Source: Candidatus Kaiserbacteria bacterium
Lineage (GTDB): Bacteria; Patescibacteriota; Minisyncoccia; Phycocordibacterales; UBA12088
NCBI GenBank assembly: GCA_003561715.1
Contig: PWVU01000049.1
Span: 1-20,255, forward strand
Reading direction: 5' to 3'
Length of the DNA stretch: 20,255 nt
The notes beneath the pieces were generated by a model. It ran no database searches and was not told where the DNA came from. It saw only the letters and a list, made by a program, of their open reading frames with translations. This document shows, one piece after another, positions 13,809-20,255 of the stretch (positions are counted from its first letter, which is position 1; each line of letters opens with the position of its first letter). A program made the translations under genes and the position numbers.

Positions 13809-16800
13809 CTAGTACTCGCTCCATGCGCGGATCTCCGGTTCGTGCTTTGCGGTGTAGGCGAGCGACTCGACTAACAGGATCGCGATCTGCACATTTGTCA
13901 CTAAGGGAATCTCAAGGTCGACGGCGGCGCGGCGGATGCGGAACGAATCGGCATGTGATGCCTTACCATTGGGGACTGCAATGGTGATGACCAGGTCGAT
14001 TGATTGCCGCGTGAGTTCGTGCTCCGGAACATCATGCAACACCAACTGACGTGCGCGGATCTTCTTTTCACGCAAGAGCGGTAGCATGTGTTCATCCGTG
14101 TGGAGCGCGTAGCCGAGCTTCACAAGTTTGTGCGCACTTTCCAGGAATGCAACTCGGTCTTCGATGCGATCGGCAGAGAAGTAGATATTCTTTTTTGGCA
14201 CGGTGAATCCGGTTGACTGCAGTGCCTTGAGGAATGCATCGTGCAAGTTGCTTCCCAAACACCCCACCTCTCCGGTCGATGCCATTTCAACCCCCGAGAT
14301 CGGGTCGGCTCCTTTGAGTCGCGAAAAACTGAATTGTGGTGCTTTTACCCCAACATGGTCGATATCAAGCGCGCGCTTATCTATCTGCGGGAGCTCTGCA
14401 CCCAGCATTGCTCGTGCGGCAAGGTCGATCATATTATGTTTGAACACCTTCGAGCAGAACGGGAAACTTCGTGATGCGCGCAGGTTGCACTCGATCACTT
14501 GCACATGGTTGCGATACGCAAGGAATTGAATATTGAACGGACCGGTGATGTTGAGCGACTCTGCGATCTTTGCCGAGATCTTTTTGATGCGATGAACGGT
14601 CTCAAGGTAGAGACGCATCGGGGGCAAGACCGACGTGGCGTCACCGCTGTGGACGCCGGCGTTCTCGACATGCTCGGAGATCGCGTAGATGAGGATCTTG
14701 CCGTCCTTGGCGACCGCGTCGATCTCTATCTCTTTGGAATTCTCGATGAATTTTGTGATAACGACCGGATGCTCGCGGCTTACATCGATCGCCAGTTTCA
14801 GGTATTCGTCGAGCTCTCGTGCATTGCGCGCCACATTCATCGCCGCTCCCGACAATACGTAGCTTGGGCGCACCAGGACGGGATACTGTACTGCTTTGGC
14901 AAAACGTTTTGCCTCGTGCACGTTGGTCAATTCTTTCCACGGCGGCTGATCAACTTCGATGGAATCCAATAGCTTTGAGAATAAGTGCCGGTTCTCCGCT
15001 TGGTCGATCATCTCGGCGCTCGTGCCATACAGATACACTCCTTCCTTTGCCAAGCCGGTTGCGAGATTGTTGGCGGTCTGTCCGCCGACGGATACGATCA
15101 CACCATTCGGCTCTTCGAATGCAACAATATCCAGCACGCGCTCAAGACTGATCTCGTCAAAGTAGAGACGGTCGCATGTATCGTAATCGGTGCTTACGGT
15201 CTCGGGATTGCAGTTGAGCATCAGGGTCGTATGGCCGAGCTTCTTTGCCGTCTGTGCCGCATTGACCGCGCACCAATCAAACTCGACACTACTGCCGATG
15301 CGGTAGGTACCACTCCCCAGTGTAAATACTCCTGTGCCCGATGGGGCAACATCATGCTCGGTCGCGTGATACGTTGTGTAGAGGTAATTGGTTTGTGCGG
15401 GAAATTCGCCCGCGAGTGTGTCGATCTGTTTGACGAATGGCGTGATCTGGTGCGATCGTCGCTTGGTGCGGATCTTGGCTTCGGTTGAACCGGTGAGAGT
15501 TGCGATCTGTCGGTCGCTGAAGCCGAGCTTCTTTGCGTTGTGGAGCGCAGTTTTGGTGAGGCGCGCGCCACCTCGCCTAAGGGTTTCTTTGCACGCGACG
15601 ATACGCGCAAGCTTGTGCAGAAACCAACGGTCGATCGTGGTGTATGTGTGAATGCGGTCGACCGACCAGTCCGAGGCGAGTGCGGTTGCGACTGCAAAAA
15701 GTCGGGTATCGGTCGGCGCGTTCAGTGCCGCCTCGAGATCGTCATACGTGAATGGGTGTTCGGTCACGCCTTCTGCGCCGATATCCACCATGCGTACGGC
15801 TTTTTGCAGTGCCTCCTCAAAGGTCCGCCCGATCCCCATCACCTCGCCCACCGATTTCATTTCACTGCCGATGCGCGGATCGACCAACTTGAACTTCTTG
15901 AGGTCCCATCGCGGAAACTTCACGACCACATAATCAAGCGCCGGTTCGAAGCATGCAAACGTCTTTTGGGTGATCAGATTTTTTACCTCATGTAAAGGAT
16001 AGCCGAGCGCGAGCTTTGCGGCGACAAATGCCAGCGGATATCCGGTCGCTTTGGACGCAAGCGCTGAACTGCGTGAGAGGCGCGCATTCACCTCGATAAT
16101 GCGATACTCATTGGAATGTGGATCCAGTGCATATTGAATGTTGCATTCTCCGATGACTCCGAGGTGTCGCACGACGCGGATGGCAATCTCCCGCAGCATA
16201 TGATACTCGTCGTTGGTGAGCGTTTGCGAGGGTGCGACCACAATGCTCTCGCCGGTGTGAATTCCCAGCGGGTCGAAATTCTCCATATTACAGACGGTGA
16301 CGCAGTTGTCGTATGCGTCTCGTACCACTTCATACTCGACCTCTTTCCAGCCACCCAGCCACTCCTCAACCAATACCTGACGTGATGTGCTGAACGCCTC
16401 GTGACAGCGCTTGATCAATTCCGCTTCGGTCTTGCAAATGCCCGAGCCGCGCCCGCCGAGCGCAAACGCCACGCGGATCATAACGGGGTAGCCGATCTTC
16501 GCCGCCGCTTTCCGCGCCGCGCCAACCGAGGTGGTTGCAATGCTGATCGGAGACGTTGCCCCGATCTCATTGAGTCGATCCACAAACCGCTTGCGGTCTT
16601 CGGTATCTTCGATCGTTGCAACCGGCGTCCCCAGTACGTTCACGCCGTACTGTGCAAGCACGCCGCTTGTTTCAAGTGCGATACCGCAGTTGAGGGCAGT
16701 TTGGCCACCGAAGGAAAGCAGGAGTCCGTCCGGTCGTTCTTTCTCGATCACCCGCGTCACGTACTCGGGCGTGACCGGCAAAAAGTACACTTCGTCGGCA

Positions 16801-16976
16801 AGGTCTTCACTTGTTTGGATCGTTGCAATGTTGGGATTGATCAAGACTGTTCGGATGCCTTCCTCCTTAAGCGCTTTGATCGCTTGACTGCCGGAGTAAT
16901 CGAATTCTCCGGCCTGCCCTATCTTGAGTGCCCCCGATCCCAAGATGAGCACGGTGTGTGGCATAGGTTGTGTCAT
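13809..16976 (-). CDS. carB: Carbamoyl-phosphate synthase large subunit
   Basis: The 1055-residue synthetase makes carbamoyl phosphate from bicarbonate, ammonia (from CarA) and two ATP for pyrimidine and arginine synthesis. Two homologous ATP-grasp halves are visible: the first at about 8-395 (GSGALKIGQAGEFDYSG, FGGQTALNCG, RVAFALGGRGSG, GWKEVEYEVVRD, EVNARLSRSSALASKATGYP), the second at about 550-925 (GSGTYRIGSSVEFDW, CNPETVSTDYDTCDRLYF, RPSYVLSGAAMNVA, EHVENAGVHSGDAT, ECNLRASRSFPFCSKV). An oligomerisation linker lies between, and an MGS-like regulatory domain at about 930-1045. Motif wording matches the CAD/Bacteroidota form rather than the E. coli form. ATG 16976 is chosen because the CarA stop overlaps it by 4 bp (ATGA) and the conserved sequence begins at residue 7; a longer frame to 17126 lies inside carA. 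Confidence 0.97.
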   Translation of the reverse strand: MTQPMPHTVLILGSGALKIGQAGEFDYSGSQAIKALKEEGIRTVLINPNIATIQTSEDLADEVYFLPVTPEYVTRVIEKERPDGLLLSFGGQTALNCGIALETSGVLAQYGVNVLGTPVATIEDTEDRKRFVDRLNEIGATSPISIATTSVGAARKAAAKIGYPVMIRVAFALGGRGSGICKTEAELIKRCHEAFSTSRQVLVEEWLGGWKEVEYEVVRDAYDNCVTVCNMENFDPLGIHTGESIVVAPSQTLTNDEYHMLREIAIRVVRHLGVIGECNIQYALDPHSNEYRIIEVNARLSRSSALASKATGYPLAFVAAKLALGYPLHEVKNLITQKTFACFEPALDYVVVKFPRWDLKKFKLVDPRIGSEMKSVGEVMGIGRTFEEALQKAVRMVDIGAEGVTEHPFTYDDLEAALNAPTDTRLFAVATALASDWSVDRIHTYTTIDRWFLHKLARIVACKETLRRGGARLTKTALHNAKKLGFSDRQIATLTGSTEAKIRTKRRSHQITPFVKQIDTLAGEFPAQTNYLYTTYHATEHDVAPSGTGVFTLGSGTYRIGSSVEFDWCAVNAAQTAKKLGHTTLMLNCNPETVSTDYDTCDRLYFDEISLERVLDIVAFEEPNGVIVSVGGQTANNLATGLAKEGVYLYGTSAEMIDQAENRHLFSKLLDSIEVDQPPWKELTNVHEAKRFAKAVQYPVLVRPSYVLSGAAMNVARNARELDEYLKLAIDVSREHPVVITKFIENSKEIEIDAVAKDGKILIYAISEHVENAGVHSGDATSVLPPMRLYLETVHRIKKISAKIAESLNITGPFNIQFLAYRNHVQVIECNLRASRSFPFCSKVFKHNMIDLAARAMLGAELPQIDKRALDIDHVGVKAPQFSFSRLKGADPISGVEMASTGEVGCLGSNLHDAFLKALQSTGFTVPKKNIYFSADRIEDRVAFLESAHKLVKLGYALHTDEHMLPLLREKKIRARQLVLHDVPEHELTRQSIDLVITIAVPNGKASHADSFRIRRAAVDLEIPLVTNVQIAILLVESLAYTAKHEPEIRAWSEY

Positions 16977-18085
16977 AGCAGTTGGGTGAACGTATCGAAT
17001 AACGCATTGCTGTCGGTCGGACCGGGTGTCGCTTCGGGATGGAACTGCACGCTCATGAACGGTTTGGTTGTGTGCCGGATTCCCTCGTTGGTGTTGTCGT
17101 TGAGGTTGCGGTACCAGACCTTCCATGTGCGCGGAAGAGTCGATTCATCGACCGCATAGCCGTGATTTTGTGACGTAATGACACAACGGTTTGTTCCGGC
17201 TTCTATGCACGGTTGGTTCTGTCCGCGATGTCCGTAGGGTAACTTGTAGGTGGATGCGCCGGCGGCGAGCGCCAATATCTGATTACCAAGGCAAATGCCA
17301 AAGATCGGTTTGTCATCTCCAAGTGCGCGACGCACGTGCTGTATCGTCTTCTCACATTGGGTCGGATCGCCCGGACCATTTGATACCACAATGCCGTCAT
17401 AGCGTTCACGTGAAAAATCATAATCCCATGGGATGCGGATGACGGTGAGGTTGCGCACCAACAATGAGCGAATGATGTTGTGCTTTGCGCCACAGTCGAC
17501 CAGTACGACTGTCTTTTTCCCGCGTTCATAGCGCACCGGTGCCGCAACACTCACTTCATCGACAAAAAAAGACCCCTCGGATACTGGGGGTGAGACAACG
17601 CTCTTGCGTGTACGCGCTGGCGTATTGACCATCATGCCCTGGCACGTGCCGCGCTCGCGCAGATGTTTGGTAAGTGCACGGGTATCAACGCCGTACAGTC
17701 CCGGGACCCCGTGCGCCCTAAGCCACGCATCAAGACTTTCCACCGCCGCATAATGGCTGTGTTCAAAGGAATAGTCGCAGACAATGACGCCGCGGACGTG
17801 GACCGCGTTTGATTCCAGATATCGCGAGACTCCCTCGTCCGAATCGGTCATCGGCACGCCGTAATTACCGATCAGCGGATAGGTGAATACGAGTATCTGT
17901 CCCCGGTACGACGGGTCGGTCAGTGTTTCGGGATACCCGACCATGCCGGTATTGAACACTACTTCGCCGGTCATGTGTTCCTGTGTGCCGAGTCTTCGAC
18001 CAAAAAAATATCCCTCAAATCGGGGACCGTCTTCTATTTGTATACTTCCTGGTACGTTGTTCTTTTCCTTGTGTGTTGTGTGCAT
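16973..18085 (-). CDS. carA: Carbamoyl-phosphate synthase small (glutaminase) subunit
   Basis: A 370-residue class I glutamine amidotransferase that supplies ammonia to CarB. The N-terminal CPSase small-chain domain covers about 14-145 (GEVVFNTGMVGYPETLTDPSY at 40-60, YPLIGNYGVP, GVDTRALTKHLRE). The amidotransferase domain covers about 190-370, with nucleophile Cys265 in FGICLGNQ, His349 and Glu351 in QFHPEATPGP, and the SNGPGDP loop (235-241). It is complete and close to the usual family length. The ATG at 18085 is supported by a promoter ending 8 nt upstream. The near-zero leader leaves no room for a pyrimidine attenuator or a PyrR-type RNA site, so control would have to act at the promoter or through allostery. 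It overlaps carB by 4 bp, so the two are translationally coupled. Confidence 0.96.
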   Translation of the reverse strand: MHTTHKEKNNVPGSIQIEDGPRFEGYFFGRRLGTQEHMTGEVVFNTGMVGYPETLTDPSYRGQILVFTYPLIGNYGVPMTDSDEGVSRYLESNAVHVRGVIVCDYSFEHSHYAAVESLDAWLRAHGVPGLYGVDTRALTKHLRERGTCQGMMVNTPARTRKSVVSPPVSEGSFFVDEVSVAAPVRYERGKKTVVLVDCGAKHNIIRSLLVRNLTVIRIPWDYDFSRERYDGIVVSNGPGDPTQCEKTIQHVRRALGDDKPIFGICLGNQILALAAGASTYKLPYGHRGQNQPCIEAGTNRCVITSQNHGYAVDESTLPRTWKVWYRNLNDNTNEGIRHTTKPFMSVQFHPEATPGPTDSNALFDTFTQLL

Positions 18086-18093
18086 TGCGTCTC

Positions 18094-18123
18094 ATCATAG
18101 CGCAGAGATGCGAAGCGCGTCAA
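18094..18123 (-). promoter_or_regulatory. carAB promoter (leaderless type)
   Basis: On the minus strand TTGACG (18123-18118) and TATGAT (18099-18094) are 18 bp apart and the -10 ends 8 nt before the carA ATG. The predicted RNA would start within about 2 nt of the AUG. Confidence 0.65.
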
Positions 18124-18262
18124 TTACACAGTTGCACACACAATATACAACATACACCCGTTGCCAGGCACAACGCTCGTGTATCAGGCAGCATATAGTA
18201 CCATTTGAATGCGCAGCTGACCGTTCGTATGCTATTGCTGGTGGCATGGTTGGTATACCGGG

Positions 18263-18268
18263 TATACT
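18263..18268 (+). promoter_or_regulatory. -10 box of the YdcF-like gene
   Basis: TATACT ends 11 nt before ATG 18280. No good -35 lies at 16-18 bp. The rest of the divergent gap 18124-18262 shows nothing further I can support, apart from a possible N-terminal extension discussed with the gene. Confidence 0.35.
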
Positions 18269-18279
18269 TATCCATATCT

Positions 18280-19113
18280 ATGCGAACAAGCGCCGTACAA
18301 CTGCCGACCTTTCAGGAGTTGCAAAGTATCTTTGCCTCAGAGATTACACGTCCTATACCGAAGGAAAAAGAGGGCATTCATTTCACCGATTTCTCAACGA
18401 TCCTTTCACTTCTGGATGCGTATGACATATCGTCATCATTCTTCACGAAAGTAAACAATCTCGAACAGGTTGCCCAACCTGATGTCTATGCTGATATGTG
18501 CGCAATGTTCGATACGCTTACCACGCGCATCAGTGAGTCATGTGAAGCTCCCGACATGCACCCGCTTCTCAATAATCTCTATGACTATTTGTCCGAGGCG
18601 GATGAGCAGAAGTCGGCTGACCTGCTTTTTGTATTTGGTTCCAAAAGTACGACACGTACCGATACGGCACTACGACTGTTTCGTGAGGGTTTGGCACCTA
18701 AGATCCTCATTAGTGGGCGGGGTCCGCATTACGAAGACACATATGGCCACGTCGCGGAAGCAGAGATGCTTGGCAGATATGCGATAGAGCAGGGAATTCC
18801 CAAGGACGCCATACTGATCGAATCGGAGTCGATCACCGTGCCGGACAACGTGAAGCGCTCACTTACTCTTCTTGAAGAAACGGGTGTTGCGCACAAGCGA
18901 ATACTGCTGGTGAATTCGCCGTTCGCGCAACGTCGCGGCTGGGCGCATTTCAGTAAGATGTCCGATGTCGGCACGACTCTTATGCGCGTCAATACCGATA
19001 CCGTATCGGAGCAATTTTCACGCAATGGGTGGTATCGAAACGAGGTCGGCATCCGAACGATCCTCAAGGAGTTCTACGGACTGCGCATCAGTACGCTTGT
19101 CAACACGGCGTGA
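18280..19113 (+). CDS. YdcF-like protein (DUF218 domain)
   Basis: A 277-residue protein whose second half (about 112-260) is a DUF218/YdcF-type domain: ADLLFVFGSKSTTRTDTALRLF, APKILISGRGP, EAEMLGRYAIEQGIPKDAILIESES (178-184 in its last part), DNVKRSLTLLEE and ILLVNSPFAQRRGWAHF. E. coli YdcF is reported to bind S-adenosylmethionine; the reaction of the family is unclear. The N-terminal 110 residues are helical and also YdcF-like in layout, and cytoplasmic. The start is uncertain: the frame extends upstream to ATG 18229 and TTG 18205, adding a hydrophobic stretch (MLLLVAWLVYRVYLSIS). I prefer 18280 because a -10 box lies 11 nt before it and the upstream codons include CTA, TTA and ATA, unlike the rest of the gene. 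It converges on the kinase gene with a 17-bp gap. Confidence 0.8.
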   Translation: MRTSAVQLPTFQELQSIFASEITRPIPKEKEGIHFTDFSTILSLLDAYDISSSFFTKVNNLEQVAQPDVYADMCAMFDTLTTRISESCEAPDMHPLLNNLYDYLSEADEQKSADLLFVFGSKSTTRTDTALRLFREGLAPKILISGRGPHYEDTYGHVAEAEMLGRYAIEQGIPKDAILIESESITVPDNVKRSLTLLEETGVAHKRILLVNSPFAQRRGWAHFSKMSDVGTTLMRVNTDTVSEQFSRNGWYRNEVGIRTILKEFYGLRISTLVNTA

Positions 19114-19130
19114 TCGGGATTGTCAGGTTG

Positions 19131-20177
19131 CTAAAAGTCCGCTGTTCTCTTGAAATACTGCAAACCCTTTCTCCCAAGATCAAGCCAGTATTGATTCTCG
19201 ATTGCACTGTTTCCATTTCTGACCTTTTCGTAATTCGCATTTAAGAGATGCATGGCGTGTGCTGTTTTTACAAACAGGGGAAGCGCTTCCAATTCTTCAT
19301 TGGTAAGCACAATGCCTTTCTGATACTCGGAAAGAAAACGATCATAGAACGACATAAAGGTGTCCGGACTATCCTCGTCAAACAGCACATTACACAACAG
19401 CACCGCATGCTCTTGTATGCGTGGGTACGTGCCTGAGATTGAAAAGTCGATGATGTACCGCGATCCATCTTCTGCTTGAAGCACATTCGTCTTGATGATA
19501 TCACCATGCGCGAAGCAGTGGGGAAGTGATGTAATGTCAAGCGACGCGAATTTCTTGACAAGTGGAGCGAGCAGTTGCGCATCCTCCTCAGTCAGATGCA
19601 ATCGTTTCTTCTCGTATTCCGCCAAAAAATGAACAATCGACCACTCATTGTAAAACGGCTCCGGCTGTAGATCGATCGAATGTATTCGGGTAGCCTGATT
19701 AGCAAAGAACGGGACGTCATCCAACGTTGGTCGTGTGTTACTGTCGTACCAGCTTTCACCGTCGATGTATTCCATGACGCATAAGCGAATTGGTGTACCG
19801 TCTTTAACGGTTTCATACAAATGTCCGCTAGATGAATTATAGAGTTTGGGGTGGCTTACACCCGCATCAATTACAGCCGTCATGATTTTGATATAGCGAT
19901 CGCAGTTCTTTTTGTCGCGCCACTCTGCAAACGCTTTTACCATATACGCACCACGGTCAGTTGTCAGTATAAGATTGAAGTCTTCGTACCCAATAGGTAT
20001 CGACTGGTGACTTTGATATGTACCGATATCGTATGTAGCGCACACCTCTTGCAACAAAGGCGACACGTCGCCCTCCCAGCCAATTCGTTTTTGGAAGTCT
20101 GATTCATATACACCTTCGGTTACGTGACTATCGCCCAAACTTTCTTGTTTTTCAGTATTTGATTTGCATGTTTTCAT
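19131..20177 (-). CDS. APH-fold phosphotransferase (aminoglycoside/choline kinase-like)
   Basis: A 348-residue small-molecule kinase of the aminoglycoside phosphotransferase/homoserine kinase type. The N-lobe has IGYEDFNLILTTDRGAYMVKAF (62-83), where Lys81 is the likely ATP-binding lysine, and the hinge reads LCVMEYIDGE (132-141). The catalytic loop is CFAHGDIIKTNVL with His224, Asp226 and Asn231; the metal-binding Asp is Asp244 in YIIDFS. An N-terminal extension of about 35 residues is polar and charged. The substrate cannot be told from sequence: choline, homoserine, fructosamine and antibiotics are all possible, and no resistance role should be assumed. The ATG at 20177 is supported by a promoter 11 nt upstream. 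Confidence 0.85.
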   Translation of the reverse strand: MKTCKSNTEKQESLGDSHVTEGVYESDFQKRIGWEGDVSPLLQEVCATYDIGTYQSHQSIPIGYEDFNLILTTDRGAYMVKAFAEWRDKKNCDRYIKIMTAVIDAGVSHPKLYNSSSGHLYETVKDGTPIRLCVMEYIDGESWYDSNTRPTLDDVPFFANQATRIHSIDLQPEPFYNEWSIVHFLAEYEKKRLHLTEEDAQLLAPLVKKFASLDITSLPHCFAHGDIIKTNVLQAEDGSRYIIDFSISGTYPRIQEHAVLLCNVLFDEDSPDTFMSFYDRFLSEYQKGIVLTNEELEALPLFVKTAHAMHLLNANYEKVRNGNSAIENQYWLDLGRKGLQYFKRTADF

Positions 20178-20188
20178 AATTTATTCGG

Positions 20189-20216
20189 AGTATACACTAC
20201 GTGGAAAGTGTGTCGA
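20189..20216 (-). promoter_or_regulatory. Promoter of the APH-fold kinase gene
   Basis: On the minus strand TCGACA (20216-20211) and TATACT (20194-20189) are 16 bp apart; the -10 ends 11 nt before the ATG. The -35 lies inside the coding end of the upstream gene. Confidence 0.5.
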
Positions 20217-20255
20217 CTACCAGTTTAGTAAGCCCTTCATTTCCCTCAAATTCGG
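20197..20255 (-). CDS. C-terminus of a truncated upstream gene
   Basis: One minus-strand frame is open from the right edge to a TAG at 20199-20197 and encodes EFEGNEGLTKLVVDTLST, which has the look of an amphipathic C-terminal helix. The other two frames hit stops sooner. With only 18 residues the product cannot be named. It would end 19 nt before the kinase start. Confidence 0.4.
   Translation of the reverse strand, partial: EFEGNEGLTKLVVDTLST

Noticed and set aside
16977..17126. N-terminal extension of carB by 50 codons
   Set aside because: It would overlap carA by about 150 bp, and the conserved CarB sequence starts just after ATG 16976, which overlaps the carA stop as ATGA.
18205..18279. 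N-terminal extension of the YdcF-like gene with a hydrophobic segment
   Set aside because: It needs a TTG start (or ATG 18229), uses codons rare elsewhere in the window (CTA, TTA, ATA), and the TATACT box sits inside it, 11 nt before ATG 18280. Not fully excluded.
19131..20177. APH-fold gene as an antibiotic-resistance gene
   Set aside because: The family covers many metabolic kinases, and nothing in the sequence or neighbourhood points to aminoglycosides.

Overview
The window looks like a chromosomal segment of a Candidate Phyla Radiation (Patescibacteria, Parcubacteria-like) bacterium. This is an inference from four things: compact genes of mixed orientation, a secreted GerMN-domain protein, a small anchored secreted protein with paired cysteines of a kind I associate with that group, and the near absence of Shine-Dalgarno sequences. 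TGA is used as a normal stop (for example at the ends of the first SGNH hydrolase gene and carA), so the UGA-recoding Gracilibacteria/SR1 are not indicated. Base composition is about half GC throughout and no block looks compositionally foreign by eye.

Layout, left to right. 1-334: the start of a truncated minus-strand gene with its own promoter, then a non-coding stretch. 335-1162 (+): an acidic secreted protein with a C-terminal membrane anchor. 1185-1224: a perfect palindrome between convergent genes. 1250-6695 (-): four genes, namely a DEAD-box RNA helicase with a basic N-terminal tail, a CPA2-type cation/proton antiporter, a GerMN protein and the ribosome-associated GTPase TypA. 6838-10795 (+): a lipid-hydrolase cluster made of an anchored SGNH hydrolase, an overlapping patatin-like protein, and a secreted protein with four SKICH-like repeats followed by a second SGNH hydrolase; the last gene has a strong promoter and a long, probably structured leader. 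10823-11797 (-): a CNNM/CorB-like DUF21-CBS membrane protein. 11907-12578 (+): an anchored secreted protein with paired cysteines. 12628-13704 (-): an alpha/beta hydrolase and a four-helix membrane protein. 13809-18085 (-): carB and carA, overlapping by 4 bp. 18280-19113 (+): a YdcF/DUF218 protein. 19131-20177 (-): an APH-fold kinase. The last bases hold the end of another minus-strand gene.

The strongest general signal is regulatory. At most transcription-unit starts a good -10 hexamer, often with a -35 at 16-18 bp, lies only 5-11 nt upstream of the start codon, which predicts leaderless mRNAs. The same signal corrects several gene starts. The exceptions (the repeat/SGNH gene with a ~95-nt leader and the helicase with a second distal promoter) are therefore candidates for leader-based control.

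Functionally, the window mixes core functions (TypA, helicase, carbamoyl phosphate synthesis) with cell-envelope and lipid-acting proteins. The carbamoyl phosphate synthase is of the CAD/Bacteroidota sequence type rather than the E. coli/Bacillus type. I found no CRISPR array, insertion sequence, tRNA or rRNA gene.
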